The notes under the pieces are model-generated. The model saw nothing but the letters and a program-made list of their open reading frames with translations. It did not search any database and was not told the DNA's origin. A DNA stretch of 64,000 bases from positions 62,001 to 126,000 of the forward strand of contig CAVXLN010000030.1 in the NCBI GenBank assembly GCA_963762435.1. Direction: 5' to 3'. Source of the stretch: JAXDMU01 sp963762435. GTDB taxonomy: Bacteria; Pseudomonadota; Alphaproteobacteria; ATCC43930; CGMCC-115725. The position numbers and the translations under genes were made by a program. Each line of letters starts with the position of its first letter. Position 1 is the stretch's first letter. Positions 1 through 8,107 of this stretch are shown one piece after another.

Positions 1-2
1 GG

Positions 3-3000
3 GAAATCGCCGCCGGCCCGATCGGAAATGACAATTGGATATCGGGCCTGCAAGACACCTTGGCGCTGGTGCGCGAGGCTGCTGCCCTGCCCAAGGAAGA
101 CGCAAGAAAACCCAACGCCGCGCAGGTGAGGTTGAACGAAGCCGCTGCCCTGTTCGCCGCGGCCCTGCGCAGCCCTCCCGTAACGCCAACCGGGATCGCC
201 GGACGTTTGTCGGATCTCAAGCCATTGGCCGATGCGCTCGTAGCCTGCGCCCAGGCCTGCTCGCTTGACCGTGGCGACGAGGTCGGTGCGGACATCGTCG
301 TCTGGGCAAACGCCCTGCGGACATCTGTCATCAGCCATCGGCATGATTTTGAGGTGCTCATGCCCTGGGCCATCCAGCTCAGTCAGGAGGCCCTAGCCGA
401 CGACCGCATAGACGCGCTGACGGACACAATGTCTTCGTTGGTCGCGCTGCCCCGGCACGGTGCCGCGATGGCGCATCTGCTTGCGGCCGGTCCGGACAGC
501 GGAACCTCGGAGCAAGAAACGCCAATAGCTGAGGCGCTGGCGAGATCGGGAGATGCCGCCCGGTCGCTGACGCTCCGCCTCGCAGCGATGGCCGATCTCA
601 CCGCCACGGTGTTCAATGCGATGCAATTCGGGTTCCTTTTTGATCCCGACCGCCAACTCCTCTCGATCGGATATCGGGGCGGTGATGGTAGCCTAGATGC
701 CAATTTCTACGACCTGCTGGCTTCGGAAGCTCGGCTCGCGAGCTTCGTTGCCATTGCGAAGGGCGATCTGCCCGCCAAGCACTGGTTTCGTTTGGGACGA
801 ACCCTGACACCGATCGACGGCGGCTCGGGCCTGATCTCGTGGTCCGGATCGATGTTCGAATATCTCATGCCCTCGCTGGTTATGCGCGCGCCCACCGGCA
901 GCCTGCTTGAGCAGACCAACCGATTGGTCGTGTGGAAGCAGGAGAAATATGCCGCCGGACTCAGCGTTCCCTGGGGCATCTCGGAGTCGGAGTACAACGC
1001 CCGCGACGTCGAGCACACCTATCAATATTCAGGTTTTGGCATCCCCGATCTGGGTTTCAAGCGCGGGCTCGGGGAGAATCTCGTCATCGCGCCTTACGCG
1101 ACGGGGCTTGCATGCATGGTTGCTCCCACCGCCGCCGCGCGTAATTTCAGGCGCTTGACCGAAATCGGCGCACGCGGTGCTTACGGCTGGTACGAAGCGC
1201 TCGATTACACGCCGAGGCGCCTACCCGAAGGCGCGAAGGTCGTCATTGTTCGCGCGTATATGGCGCATCATCAGGCAATGACCGTGGTCAGCATCGCAAA
1301 CGCGCTGCAGGACGGACGGATGCGTGCGCGCTTTCACGCCGAGCCGATCGTGCGTGCGGCGGAGCTTCTGCTGCAGGAGCGGATGCCGCGCGATGTCGCG
1401 GTCGCGCGAATTGCTCCGGAACAAACACGCCCGACGACGCTGGATGCCGGGCTCGTTCCAGATGCCCAGCGCCATTATGCGACGGCCCATTCGCGCTCAC
1501 CCCGCACTCACCTTATGTCCAATGGGCGCTATTCGGTGATGATCACGGCGGCCGGCTCAGGATACAGTCGGTGGCACGATGTCGCGATCACGCGCTGGCG
1601 CGAGGATGTCACCCGCGATGCGCGGGGCGCCTACATCTTGCTGCGAGATGTGTCCAGCAAGGAGACTTGGTCGGCTGGGTACCAGCCAAGCGCGGTCGAG
1701 CCGGACAGCTATGGTGTCACGTTCTCGGAAGATCGCGCCGAGATCATACGGCGCGACGACGACATCACGACGACACTCGAAGTGATGGTGTCGCCAGAAG
1801 ACGACGCCGAGGTGCGCCGTGTTTCAATCACCAATAACGGAGCACGCATCAGGGACATCGAAATCACTTCTTATGCCGAAATCGTGCTCGCCCGGCAGCC
1901 CGACGACCTGGCCCATCCCGCCTTTGCGTCGCTGTTCGTCCAGACCGAATTCGAGCCCGAGCTTGGTGCCATCATTGCGACCCGCCGGCGGCGCTCGGCC
2001 GCTGATCCACTGGTCTGGGCCGCTCACCTTGCCGTGGTGGAGGGCGAAGGTACCGAAGACGTTCAATTCGAGACCGATCGCGCGCGCTTCCTAGGGCGCG
2101 GCCAGACTATTCGCTCACCAGCGGCCATGGTTGATGGCTGGCCACTGTCGAACACGGTTGGCGCGGTGCTCGATCCTATTTTCAGTCTGCGGCGACGTGT
2201 CCGAATTGCGCGCGGTGCGACTGCGCGCATCGCGTTCTGGACCGTGGTCGCCCCGTCGCGCGAGGCTGCGCTCGATCTGGCCGACAAGCATCGCGATTCG
2301 ATGGCGTTCGAGCGGGCCAAGACGCTTGCCTGGACACAGGCCCAGATGCAGCTCCGTCATCTCGGAATCGAGCCGAACGAGGCACATCTGTTCCAGCGCC
2401 TTGCGGGTCATATCCTCTATTCCGACCCGGCGTTGCGGCCGACCGCTGATCTGATCAAGCGCGGTGCAGGCAAGATGTCGGCACTGTGGGCGCATGGGAT
2501 TTCCGGAGACTTGCCGATCCTGTTGGTCCGGATCGAGGAGGACAACCACCTCGAGCTTGTCCGCCAGCTTTTACGGGCACAGGAATACTGGCGGTCGAAG
2601 CTGCTGGCGGTCGACCTGGTCGTTATCAACGAGCGCGTCGCGTCCTATGCGCAGGACCTGCAGGGTGCACTTGACGCGCTGGTACGGATGAACCGGTCGA
2701 TGCCGCGCGTCGAAGGTGGCGATTCGCGCGGAGCGGTTTTTGTCCTCCGCGCCGACCTCGTTCCCTCCGCAATTCCGAGCCTGCTGCAGGCCTGCGCCCG
2801 TGCGGTGCTCTATGGCAACCGTGGTACGTTGGCCGAGCAGATGAGGCGCGTCGGCGATCTCGATGCCGCCGGCGCGACGCCCGCTTGGCGCGCGCAGCCT
2901 GTGCCGGCGCCGGCATTCCCAGCCCCGGAGATGGAATTCTTCAACGGACTCGGGGGCTTTACAAATGACGGCCGCGAATATCTGACGGTTCTCAGCGGCA

Positions 3001-5345
3001 GTGACCGCACACCCGCGCCGTGGGTTAACATCGTCGCCAATCCGTCATTCGGCTTCCAGGTTTCGACCGATGGCAGCGGCTTCACCTGGTCGGTGAACAG
3101 TCAGCAGAATCAGCTAACGCCATGGTCGAACGATCCGGTCGGCGATCCGCCTGGCGAAGCGATCTATTTGCGCGACGACGATACTGGGGAATTGTGGGGA
3201 CCGACTGCCCTGCCGATACGCGAGACCCATGCGCCCTATGCCGTCCATCATGGACAGGGGTTCAGTCGGTTCAGCCATGAATCGCACGGCATCTCACTTG
3301 AGCTTTCGCAATACGTGCCGATCGCGGATTCGATCAAGATCTCGCGGCTGAAAATCGCCAATCATTCAGGGCGGACGCGGCATCTTTCTGTCACCGCTTA
3401 TGTCGAATGGATTCTCGGGACGAGCCGATCCGCAGCGGCGCCTTTCGTCGTGACCGAGGTCAATTCCGAGACCGGCGCGATCTTCGCGCGAAATCCGTGG
3501 AGCGATCAGTTTGGCGAGCGGGTCGCCTTCGCCGATCTCGGCGGCCGGCAAACGGTGTGGACTTGTGACCGGACGGAATTCCTCGGCCGCGACGGCGCGA
3601 TGGATCGGCCGCTTGGGTTGACGCTCGGGAAACTTCTCTCCAAACGCGTCGGCGCGGGCCTCGATCCGTGCGGCGCACTGCAAACCGCTGTGCGTCTGGA
3701 GGCCGGCGGCGCAACGGAAATCGTCTTTTTCCTTGGGCAATCGCCGACGGCGGCCGAGGCTGCGGCCGTTCTTGTGAAGTACCGGCAAGCCGACCTCGAT
3801 GGAATACTCGCCGCCGTGACGCAGCAATGGGATGCTTGCCTCGGGGTGGTGCAGGTCAAGACGCCGGACCGGGCGCTGGATATCCTCCTCAACCGGTGGC
3901 TACCCTATCAGACGCTCGCGTGCCGCGTCTGGGCGCGCACCGCCTTCTACCAGGCCAGCGGCGCCTATGGCTTCCGCGACCAGCTGCAGGACGTCATGGC
4001 CCTGTGCGTATCGCGGCCCGATATCGCGCGCGAACATCTGCTCCGGGCCGCCGCCCGGCAATTCGTCGAAGGCGATGTCCAGCATTGGTGGCTGCCGGAA
4101 TCCGGGCGCGGCGTCCGCACGCGCGTCTCCGATGACCGCGGCTGGCTCGCCTACGTCGTTGCCCACTATGTCGATGTTACCGGCGATATCGCCGTGCTCG
4201 ACGAGCTGGTTCCGTTCCTCGAGGGGCCGGTGCTGAAGGCGGGCGAGAGCGATGCGTTCTTCGAGCCGACGATTTCCGTCAACAAGGCTAGCCTGTTCGA
4301 ACATTGCGCACTAGCTCTCGAAGGCAGTCTCGAAACCGGCGTGCACGGCCTGCCGCTGATCGGCACGGGGGACTGGAATGACGGCCTGAACGCGGTCGGT
4401 GAGGGCGGGAAGGGTGAAAGCGTGTGGCTCGGCTGGTTCCTCTACTCGGCGCTGACCGCGTTGGCGGAACTGGCTTTGCAGCGTGACCAGTCGCTACGCG
4501 CGACCGCTTGGCGCCAGCACGCGGAAGCGCTGAAGGAATCGCTCGATCGCGAAGCCTGGGACGGCGATTGGTATCGCCGCGCCTTCTTCGATGATGGCTC
4601 GCCGCTCGGCTCTGTTGGCAACACTGAATGTCGCATCGACTCGATTGCGCAGTCATGGGCGGTCATCTCGCGCGCCGCGGATCCGGCGCGCAGCGTGCGT
4701 GCCATGGCAGCGCTCGACAAATATCTCGTTCGTCGCGATGCAAAATTGTCGCTGCTGTTCACGCCCCCCTTCGACGCCCCCGCGCGTGACCCCGGCTATA
4801 TCAAGGGCTATCCGCCGGGCGTGCGCGAGAATGGCGGACAATATACGCATGGCGCGGTGTGGGCTGTGCAGGCATTCGCCATGCAGGGCGACGGCGACAA
4901 GGCGGGCGAACTGCTGTCGATACTAAATCCAATCCGCCATGCCGACAGCCCGGCCGGAGCCCAACGCTATAAGGTCGAGCCCTATGTAGTCTGTGCCGAC
5001 CTCTATTCCGAACCGCCACATGTCGGGCGCGGCGGATGGACCTGGTATACGGGTTCGGCCGGATGGCTCTACCGCGCAGCATTGGAATGGATTCTGGGGT
5101 TTCGCCTGCACGGCTCGACGCTGGAAGTCGATCCTTGCGTCCCGCGGGACTGGACCGGCTTCGAGATCGCCTTCCGTTACCGCTCGGCGCGCTACCAGAT
5201 CCTTGTGCAAAATCCGCACGGCGTCTGCCGCGGCATCCTCTCAATGACGCTCGACGACAAAATTATCGCAGGGGGCAAGCAAGGTCTCGTCCCTCTGGCG
5301 GATGACGGCCTCACGCATCGCGTGCATGTCGTTCTCGGCTCATAA
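3..5345 (+). CDS. ndvB: Cyclic beta-1,2-glucan synthase, C-terminal part (5' truncated by window)
   Basis: The reading frame is open from the first bases of the window, so about 1,780 residues of a larger protein are seen. NdvB/ChvB synthases of rhizobia and relatives are about 2,800 aa; the missing N-terminus would hold the membrane-bound GT84 glucosyltransferase. Visible first is the glucoamylase-like domain (motifs SESEYNARDVEHTYQYSGFG and RAYMAHHQAMTVVSIAN), thought to set ring size. Then come GH94-type sandwich repeats and a C-terminal GH94 (alpha/alpha)6 domain with GTGDWNDGLN at about 4365-4394, which carries the family's catalytic aspartate, plus GFRDQLQDV. The family makes periplasmic cyclic glucans from UDP-glucose at the inner membrane. 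It ends 10 bases before pgm, consistent with a shared transcript and glucose-phosphate metabolism. A cytosolic GH94 phosphorylase is the alternative if the hidden N-terminus lacks GT84. Confidence 0.85.
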   Translation, partial: EIAAGPIGNDNWISGLQDTLALVREAAALPKEDARKPNAAQVRLNEAAALFAAALRSPPVTPTGIAGRLSDLKPLADALVACAQACSLDRGDEVGADIVVWANALRTSVISHRHDFEVLMPWAIQLSQEALADDRIDALTDTMSSLVALPRHGAAMAHLLAAGPDSGTSEQETPIAEALARSGDAARSLTLRLAAMADLTATVFNAMQFGFLFDPDRQLLSIGYRGGDGSLDANFYDLLASEARLASFVAIAKGDLPAKHWFRLGRTLTPIDGGSGLISWSGSMFEYLMPSLVMRAPTGSLLEQTNRLVVWKQEKYAAGLSVPWGISESEYNARDVEHTYQYSGFGIPDLGFKRGLGENLVIAPYATGLACMVAPTAAARNFRRLTEIGARGAYGWYEALDYTPRRLPEGAKVVIVRAYMAHHQAMTVVSIANALQDGRMRARFHAEPIVRAAELLLQERMPRDVAVARIAPEQTRPTTLDAGLVPDAQRHYATAHSRSPRTHLMSNGRYSVMITAAGSGYSRWHDVAITRWREDVTRDARGAYILLRDVSSKETWSAGYQPSAVEPDSYGVTFSEDRAEIIRRDDDITTTLEVMVSPEDDAEVRRVSITNNGARIRDIEITSYAEIVLARQPDDLAHPAFASLFVQTEFEPELGAIIATRRRRSAADPLVWAAHLAVVEGEGTEDVQFETDRARFLGRGQTIRSPAAMVDGWPLSNTVGAVLDPIFSLRRRVRIARGATARIAFWTVVAPSREAALDLADKHRDSMAFERAKTLAWTQAQMQLRHLGIEPNEAHLFQRLAGHILYSDPALRPTADLIKRGAGKMSALWAHGISGDLPILLVRIEEDNHLELVRQLLRAQEYWRSKLLAVDLVVINERVASYAQDLQGALDALVRMNRSMPRVEGGDSRGAVFVLRADLVPSAIPSLLQACARAVLYGNRGTLAEQMRRVGDLDAAGATPAWRAQPVPAPAFPAPEMEFFNGLGGFTNDGREYLTVLSGSDRTPAPWVNIVANPSFGFQVSTDGSGFTWSVNSQQNQLTPWSNDPVGDPPGEAIYLRDDDTGELWGPTALPIRETHAPYAVHHGQGFSRFSHESHGISLELSQYVPIADSIKISRLKIANHSGRTRHLSVTAYVEWILGTSRSAAAPFVVTEVNSETGAIFARNPWSDQFGERVAFADLGGRQTVWTCDRTEFLGRDGAMDRPLGLTLGKLLSKRVGAGLDPCGALQTAVRLEAGGATEIVFFLGQSPTAAEAAAVLVKYRQADLDGILAAVTQQWDACLGVVQVKTPDRALDILLNRWLPYQTLACRVWARTAFYQASGAYGFRDQLQDVMALCVSRPDIAREHLLRAAARQFVEGDVQHWWLPESGRGVRTRVSDDRGWLAYVVAHYVDVTGDIAVLDELVPFLEGPVLKAGESDAFFEPTISVNKASLFEHCALALEGSLETGVHGLPLIGTGDWNDGLNAVGEGGKGESVWLGWFLYSALTALAELALQRDQSLRATAWRQHAEALKESLDREAWDGDWYRRAFFDDGSPLGSVGNTECRIDSIAQSWAVISRAADPARSVRAMAALDKYLVRRDAKLSLLFTPPFDAPARDPGYIKGYPPGVRENGGQYTHGAVWAVQAFAMQGDGDKAGELLSILNPIRHADSPAGAQRYKVEPYVVCADLYSEPPHVGRGGWTWYTGSAGWLYRAALEWILGFRLHGSTLEVDPCVPRDWTGFEIAFRYRSARYQILVQNPHGVCRGILSMTLDDKIIAGGKQGLVPLADDGLTHRVHVVLGS

Positions 5346-5355
5346 GGAAATTGAC

Positions 5356-7014
5356 ATGTCGGAACACATCAGCGTCTTGGCCGGGAAGCCGGCTCCGCGA
5401 TCATTGCTTGTCAACATCTCTCGTCTAGTGACCGCGTATTTTACCGTTGTTCCAGACCCCGCAATCGCCTCGCAACGTATCAAGTTCGGCACTTCGGGGC
5501 ACCGCGGCTCTGCCTTCGCGGCGTCGTTCAATGAGGCGCATGTGCTGGCGATCACTCAGGCTGTCTGCTCGTATCGGCGCCAAGCCGGGATCGACGGGCC
5601 GCTGTTCCTTGGGATCGACACGCACGCATTGTCGGAGCCGGCCTTCGCCAGCGCCCTCGAGGTGCTCGCGGCCAACGGCGTGGAAACCATGATCGAGGCC
5701 TCCGCAGGCTATACGCCGACGCCCGTGATATCGCACGCAATCCTTTGCTACAACCATGGCCGCGAGCGCGGGCTGGCGGATGGGATCGTGATCAGTCCTT
5801 CGCATAATCCACCTGACCAAGGCGGCTTCAAGTACAATCCGCCCAACGGCGGTCCGGCCGATATCGACGTGACCGGCTTCATCGAGAAGTCAGCAAACCA
5901 TTTCCTCGAGGCGAAGCTGAACGGCGTTGCGCGCATCCCCTATGAACGCGCGAGTAAAAGTGCTTCCTGCCACGCCTACGACTACATCACACCCTACGTC
6001 GAGGATCTCGCGAACGTAGTGGATCTTGAGTTGATCCGTTCGGCGGACGTGCGCATCGGCATCGACCCGCTCGGAGGCGCCGCAGTCCAGTACTGGCAAC
6101 CGCTCATCGAGCGTTACAAGATTGCCGCGACCGTGGTGAACGACGCCATCGATCCGACCTTTCGCTTCATGACCGTGGATTGGGACGGCAAGATCCGGAT
6201 GGACTGCTCGTCGCGCTTCGCGATGACGCCGCTGATCGCGCTGCAGAGCAAATTCGACATCGCTTTCGCCAACGATACCGACGCGGACCGGCATGGCATC
6301 GTCTGCCCGTCGGGCGGGCTGATGAATCCGAACGCCTATCTCGCGACGGCGATTTCCTACTTGTGCACGAACCGGCCGCAGTGGCGTAGGGACAGTGCCA
6401 TCGGCAAGACCATCGTCTCCAGCGGCATGATCGATCGCGTCGTGGCCAAGCTGGGACGCAAGCTGGTCGAGGTGCCGGTTGGATTCAAATGGTTCAGCAA
6501 GGGCTTGAGCGACGGATCACTCGCGTTCGGTGGCGAGGAGAGCGCGGGCGCGTCGTTTCTTCGGCGCGACGGGTCCGTCTGGACGACCGACAAGGACGGC
6601 CTGATCATGGGCTTGCTTGCCGCCGAGATGACCGCGCGGACCGGAATTGATCCCGGCCGGCTCTATGAGTCCGCGACGCGGGATCTCGGAAAATCCTTCT
6701 ACGAGAGGATCGATGCGCCGGCCTCGCGCGAGCAGCAGGCGCTTCTCTCCGGCCAGGATCCAGCCTGCGTCGACGCGACGGAACTTGCCGGCGAGCCGAT
6801 CGAAGCAAAGCTGAGCCGCGCGCCTGGCAACAACGCCGCTATCGGCGGGCTCAAGGTGGTCGCGCAGAATGGTTGGTTCGCCGCGCGGCCGTCAGGAACG
6901 GAGGAGGTCTACAAGATCTACGCGGAGAGCTTCCGGAGCCAGGAACACCTCAGGCAAATCCAGCATGATGCTCAGGCCCTCGTCGCGCGCCTGTTCGCCA
7001 AGACAGAAAGCTGA
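5356..7014 (+). CDS. pgm: Alpha-D-glucose-phosphate-specific phosphoglucomutase
   Basis: Interconverts glucose 1-phosphate and glucose 6-phosphate in the cytosol, linking glucan/UDP-glucose synthesis to the glycolytic genes downstream. The 552-aa product matches the length of E. coli Pgm. It has an N-terminal FGTSGHRGSAF, the catalytic phosphoserine loop SPSHNPPDQGGFKYNPPNGG, the Mg-binding loop DTDADRHG and the C-terminal phosphate-binding RPSGTEEVYKIY. All key residues are present. I chose the ATG at 5356 because AAGGAAA lies just upstream and the family N-terminus starts there; an upstream in-frame start at 5302 would overlap the glucan synthase. Ten bases separate it from the preceding gene, so co-transcription is likely. 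Confidence 0.95.
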   Translation: MSEHISVLAGKPAPRSLLVNISRLVTAYFTVVPDPAIASQRIKFGTSGHRGSAFAASFNEAHVLAITQAVCSYRRQAGIDGPLFLGIDTHALSEPAFASALEVLAANGVETMIEASAGYTPTPVISHAILCYNHGRERGLADGIVISPSHNPPDQGGFKYNPPNGGPADIDVTGFIEKSANHFLEAKLNGVARIPYERASKSASCHAYDYITPYVEDLANVVDLELIRSADVRIGIDPLGGAAVQYWQPLIERYKIAATVVNDAIDPTFRFMTVDWDGKIRMDCSSRFAMTPLIALQSKFDIAFANDTDADRHGIVCPSGGLMNPNAYLATAISYLCTNRPQWRRDSAIGKTIVSSGMIDRVVAKLGRKLVEVPVGFKWFSKGLSDGSLAFGGEESAGASFLRRDGSVWTTDKDGLIMGLLAAEMTARTGIDPGRLYESATRDLGKSFYERIDAPASREQQALLSGQDPACVDATELAGEPIEAKLSRAPGNNAAIGGLKVVAQNGWFAARPSGTEEVYKIYAESFRSQEHLRQIQHDAQALVARLFAKTES

Positions 7015-7021
7015 GTAATTT

Positions 7022-7051
7022 CCGATCCTGATCGGGCACGCGGCGGCGTGC
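7022..7051 (+). terminator. Two adjacent hairpins after pgm, possible weak terminator
   Basis: CCGATC-CT-GATCGG (7022-7035) is followed directly by GCACGC-GGCG-GCGTGC (7036-7051), both perfect 6-bp stems. Only a poor T-run (TAGATTTCG) follows, so termination is uncertain. The site may instead attenuate transcription or stabilise the mRNA end. Confidence 0.3.
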
Positions 7052-7138
7052 TAGATTTCGACTCTATCTCATACCAATCCTACCACTTCGGCCGGTCTCC
7101 AAAGCCGGCACGATGGGCAATGGAACCTGGCGGCTGAA

Positions 7139-7645
7139 ATGACCCATACCGCGATGACACCCCTGCTCGGACCGGAGTTCGACACCTTTCTGTTCGCGCC
7201 AGTCGATGAGGAAGGAAAGGGTGCGTTTCTCAGCGTCGTTTCAGCGCTGGCGCGGTTGGATGTCGATCCCTGGAGGGAAGCCGCCGAATTGGCGGGGATG
7301 CCGAGGGAGGCTGCAAACCAAAGGCTGACCTCGTTGATTGCAGCGCTCCCCGATGCGCCAGAGGCGCGGTTGGCAGCCGCGACGATTGCCGGTCGCCTTA
7401 TCAAGCTGCTGCCGCGTGGGAAGCCCTCCCCTGGCGCATCGCGCGAGAAGGTGCTTCGCGCCGATCCGATGCCGGTTCCCCACAGGACGCGAAATTTGAT
7501 CCTGATCAATCTGCTCGTGATGGCCGGCCTGTTGGGCGCCCAGTGGGCTTTGTCGAATCTGCAGATGCCACACCTAGGCACGGCTCCTGCCGTGGCGTCT
7601 GGCGCGGCCATCCCGCAGAAGCCGCAAACGGGTCATACCGATTGA
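7139..7645 (+). CDS. Hypothetical protein with one C-terminal membrane helix
   Basis: I do not recognise a family. The 168-aa protein has a soluble, alanine/leucine-rich N-terminal part (about residues 1-110) and a basic stretch (HRTRN). One hydrophobic segment follows at about residues 121-140 (LILINLLVMAGLLGAQWAL), then a short tail rich in alanine, proline and glycine. By the positive-inside rule the N-terminal part is probably cytoplasmic, anchored at the inner membrane. It lies between pgm and phosphoketolase on the same strand, so it may belong to the same carbon-metabolism unit. The start is the ATG at 7139; its ribosome-binding site is weak. Confidence 0.65.
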   Translation: MTHTAMTPLLGPEFDTFLFAPVDEEGKGAFLSVVSALARLDVDPWREAAELAGMPREAANQRLTSLIAALPDAPEARLAAATIAGRLIKLLPRGKPSPGASREKVLRADPMPVPHRTRNLILINLLVMAGLLGAQWALSNLQMPHLGTAPAVASGAAIPQKPQTGHTD

Positions 7646-7677
7646 TGAAGATTCGACCTCGTGCACAGGGAGATGAA

Positions 7678-7842
7678 ATGGTGGGCCAAGAGATGCAGCC
7701 AAATCCGAGCGACTCGTCTGACCAGTCAAAGCCCGACCGTCTCGAGCGGCAGGAGCTGCAAGAACCGGAGAGCCAAGCCGATGCGAAGCCTCGGCCGGTT
7801 CCTCCTGTAACCTCCGGACGCAGGCCGCTTTTCCGCAAGTGA
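7678..7842 (+). CDS. Small hydrophilic hypothetical protein (54 aa)
   Basis: A short polar protein, rich in Gln, Glu, Pro, Ser and Arg and ending RRPLFRK, probably disordered. The ATG at 7678 has AGGGAGAT a few bases upstream. That ribosome-binding site, and its position in the gap between the membrane protein and phosphoketolase, are the main support. No family is recognised, and it could be a chance reading frame. Confidence 0.35.
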   Translation: MVGQEMQPNPSDSSDQSKPDRLERQELQEPESQADAKPRPVPPVTSGRRPLFRK

Positions 7843-8107
7843 TAATCACCGCGCTCGAGTCAGTCCGGGCGCCGCCGGTTCTCGGGCCTCGGTGAGTAGT
7901 TTCCGAGCCTGCCCTTCGCGATCTGCGGCTCGCTATAGTCGACCCCGGTAGGTCGTCGATCGGGTCATTGCCTACCGCTCCGGCGGGGCGCGCAACACCG
8001 GCCCCCATTCACACCGTTCCCGATGCTTTGGCCGCCAGGACATGGCGAGCCCACCAGCCCGCCGCCGCGCTGCGAGGCTTAGCCCGCTCACATACTGGGG
8101 TCACGAG

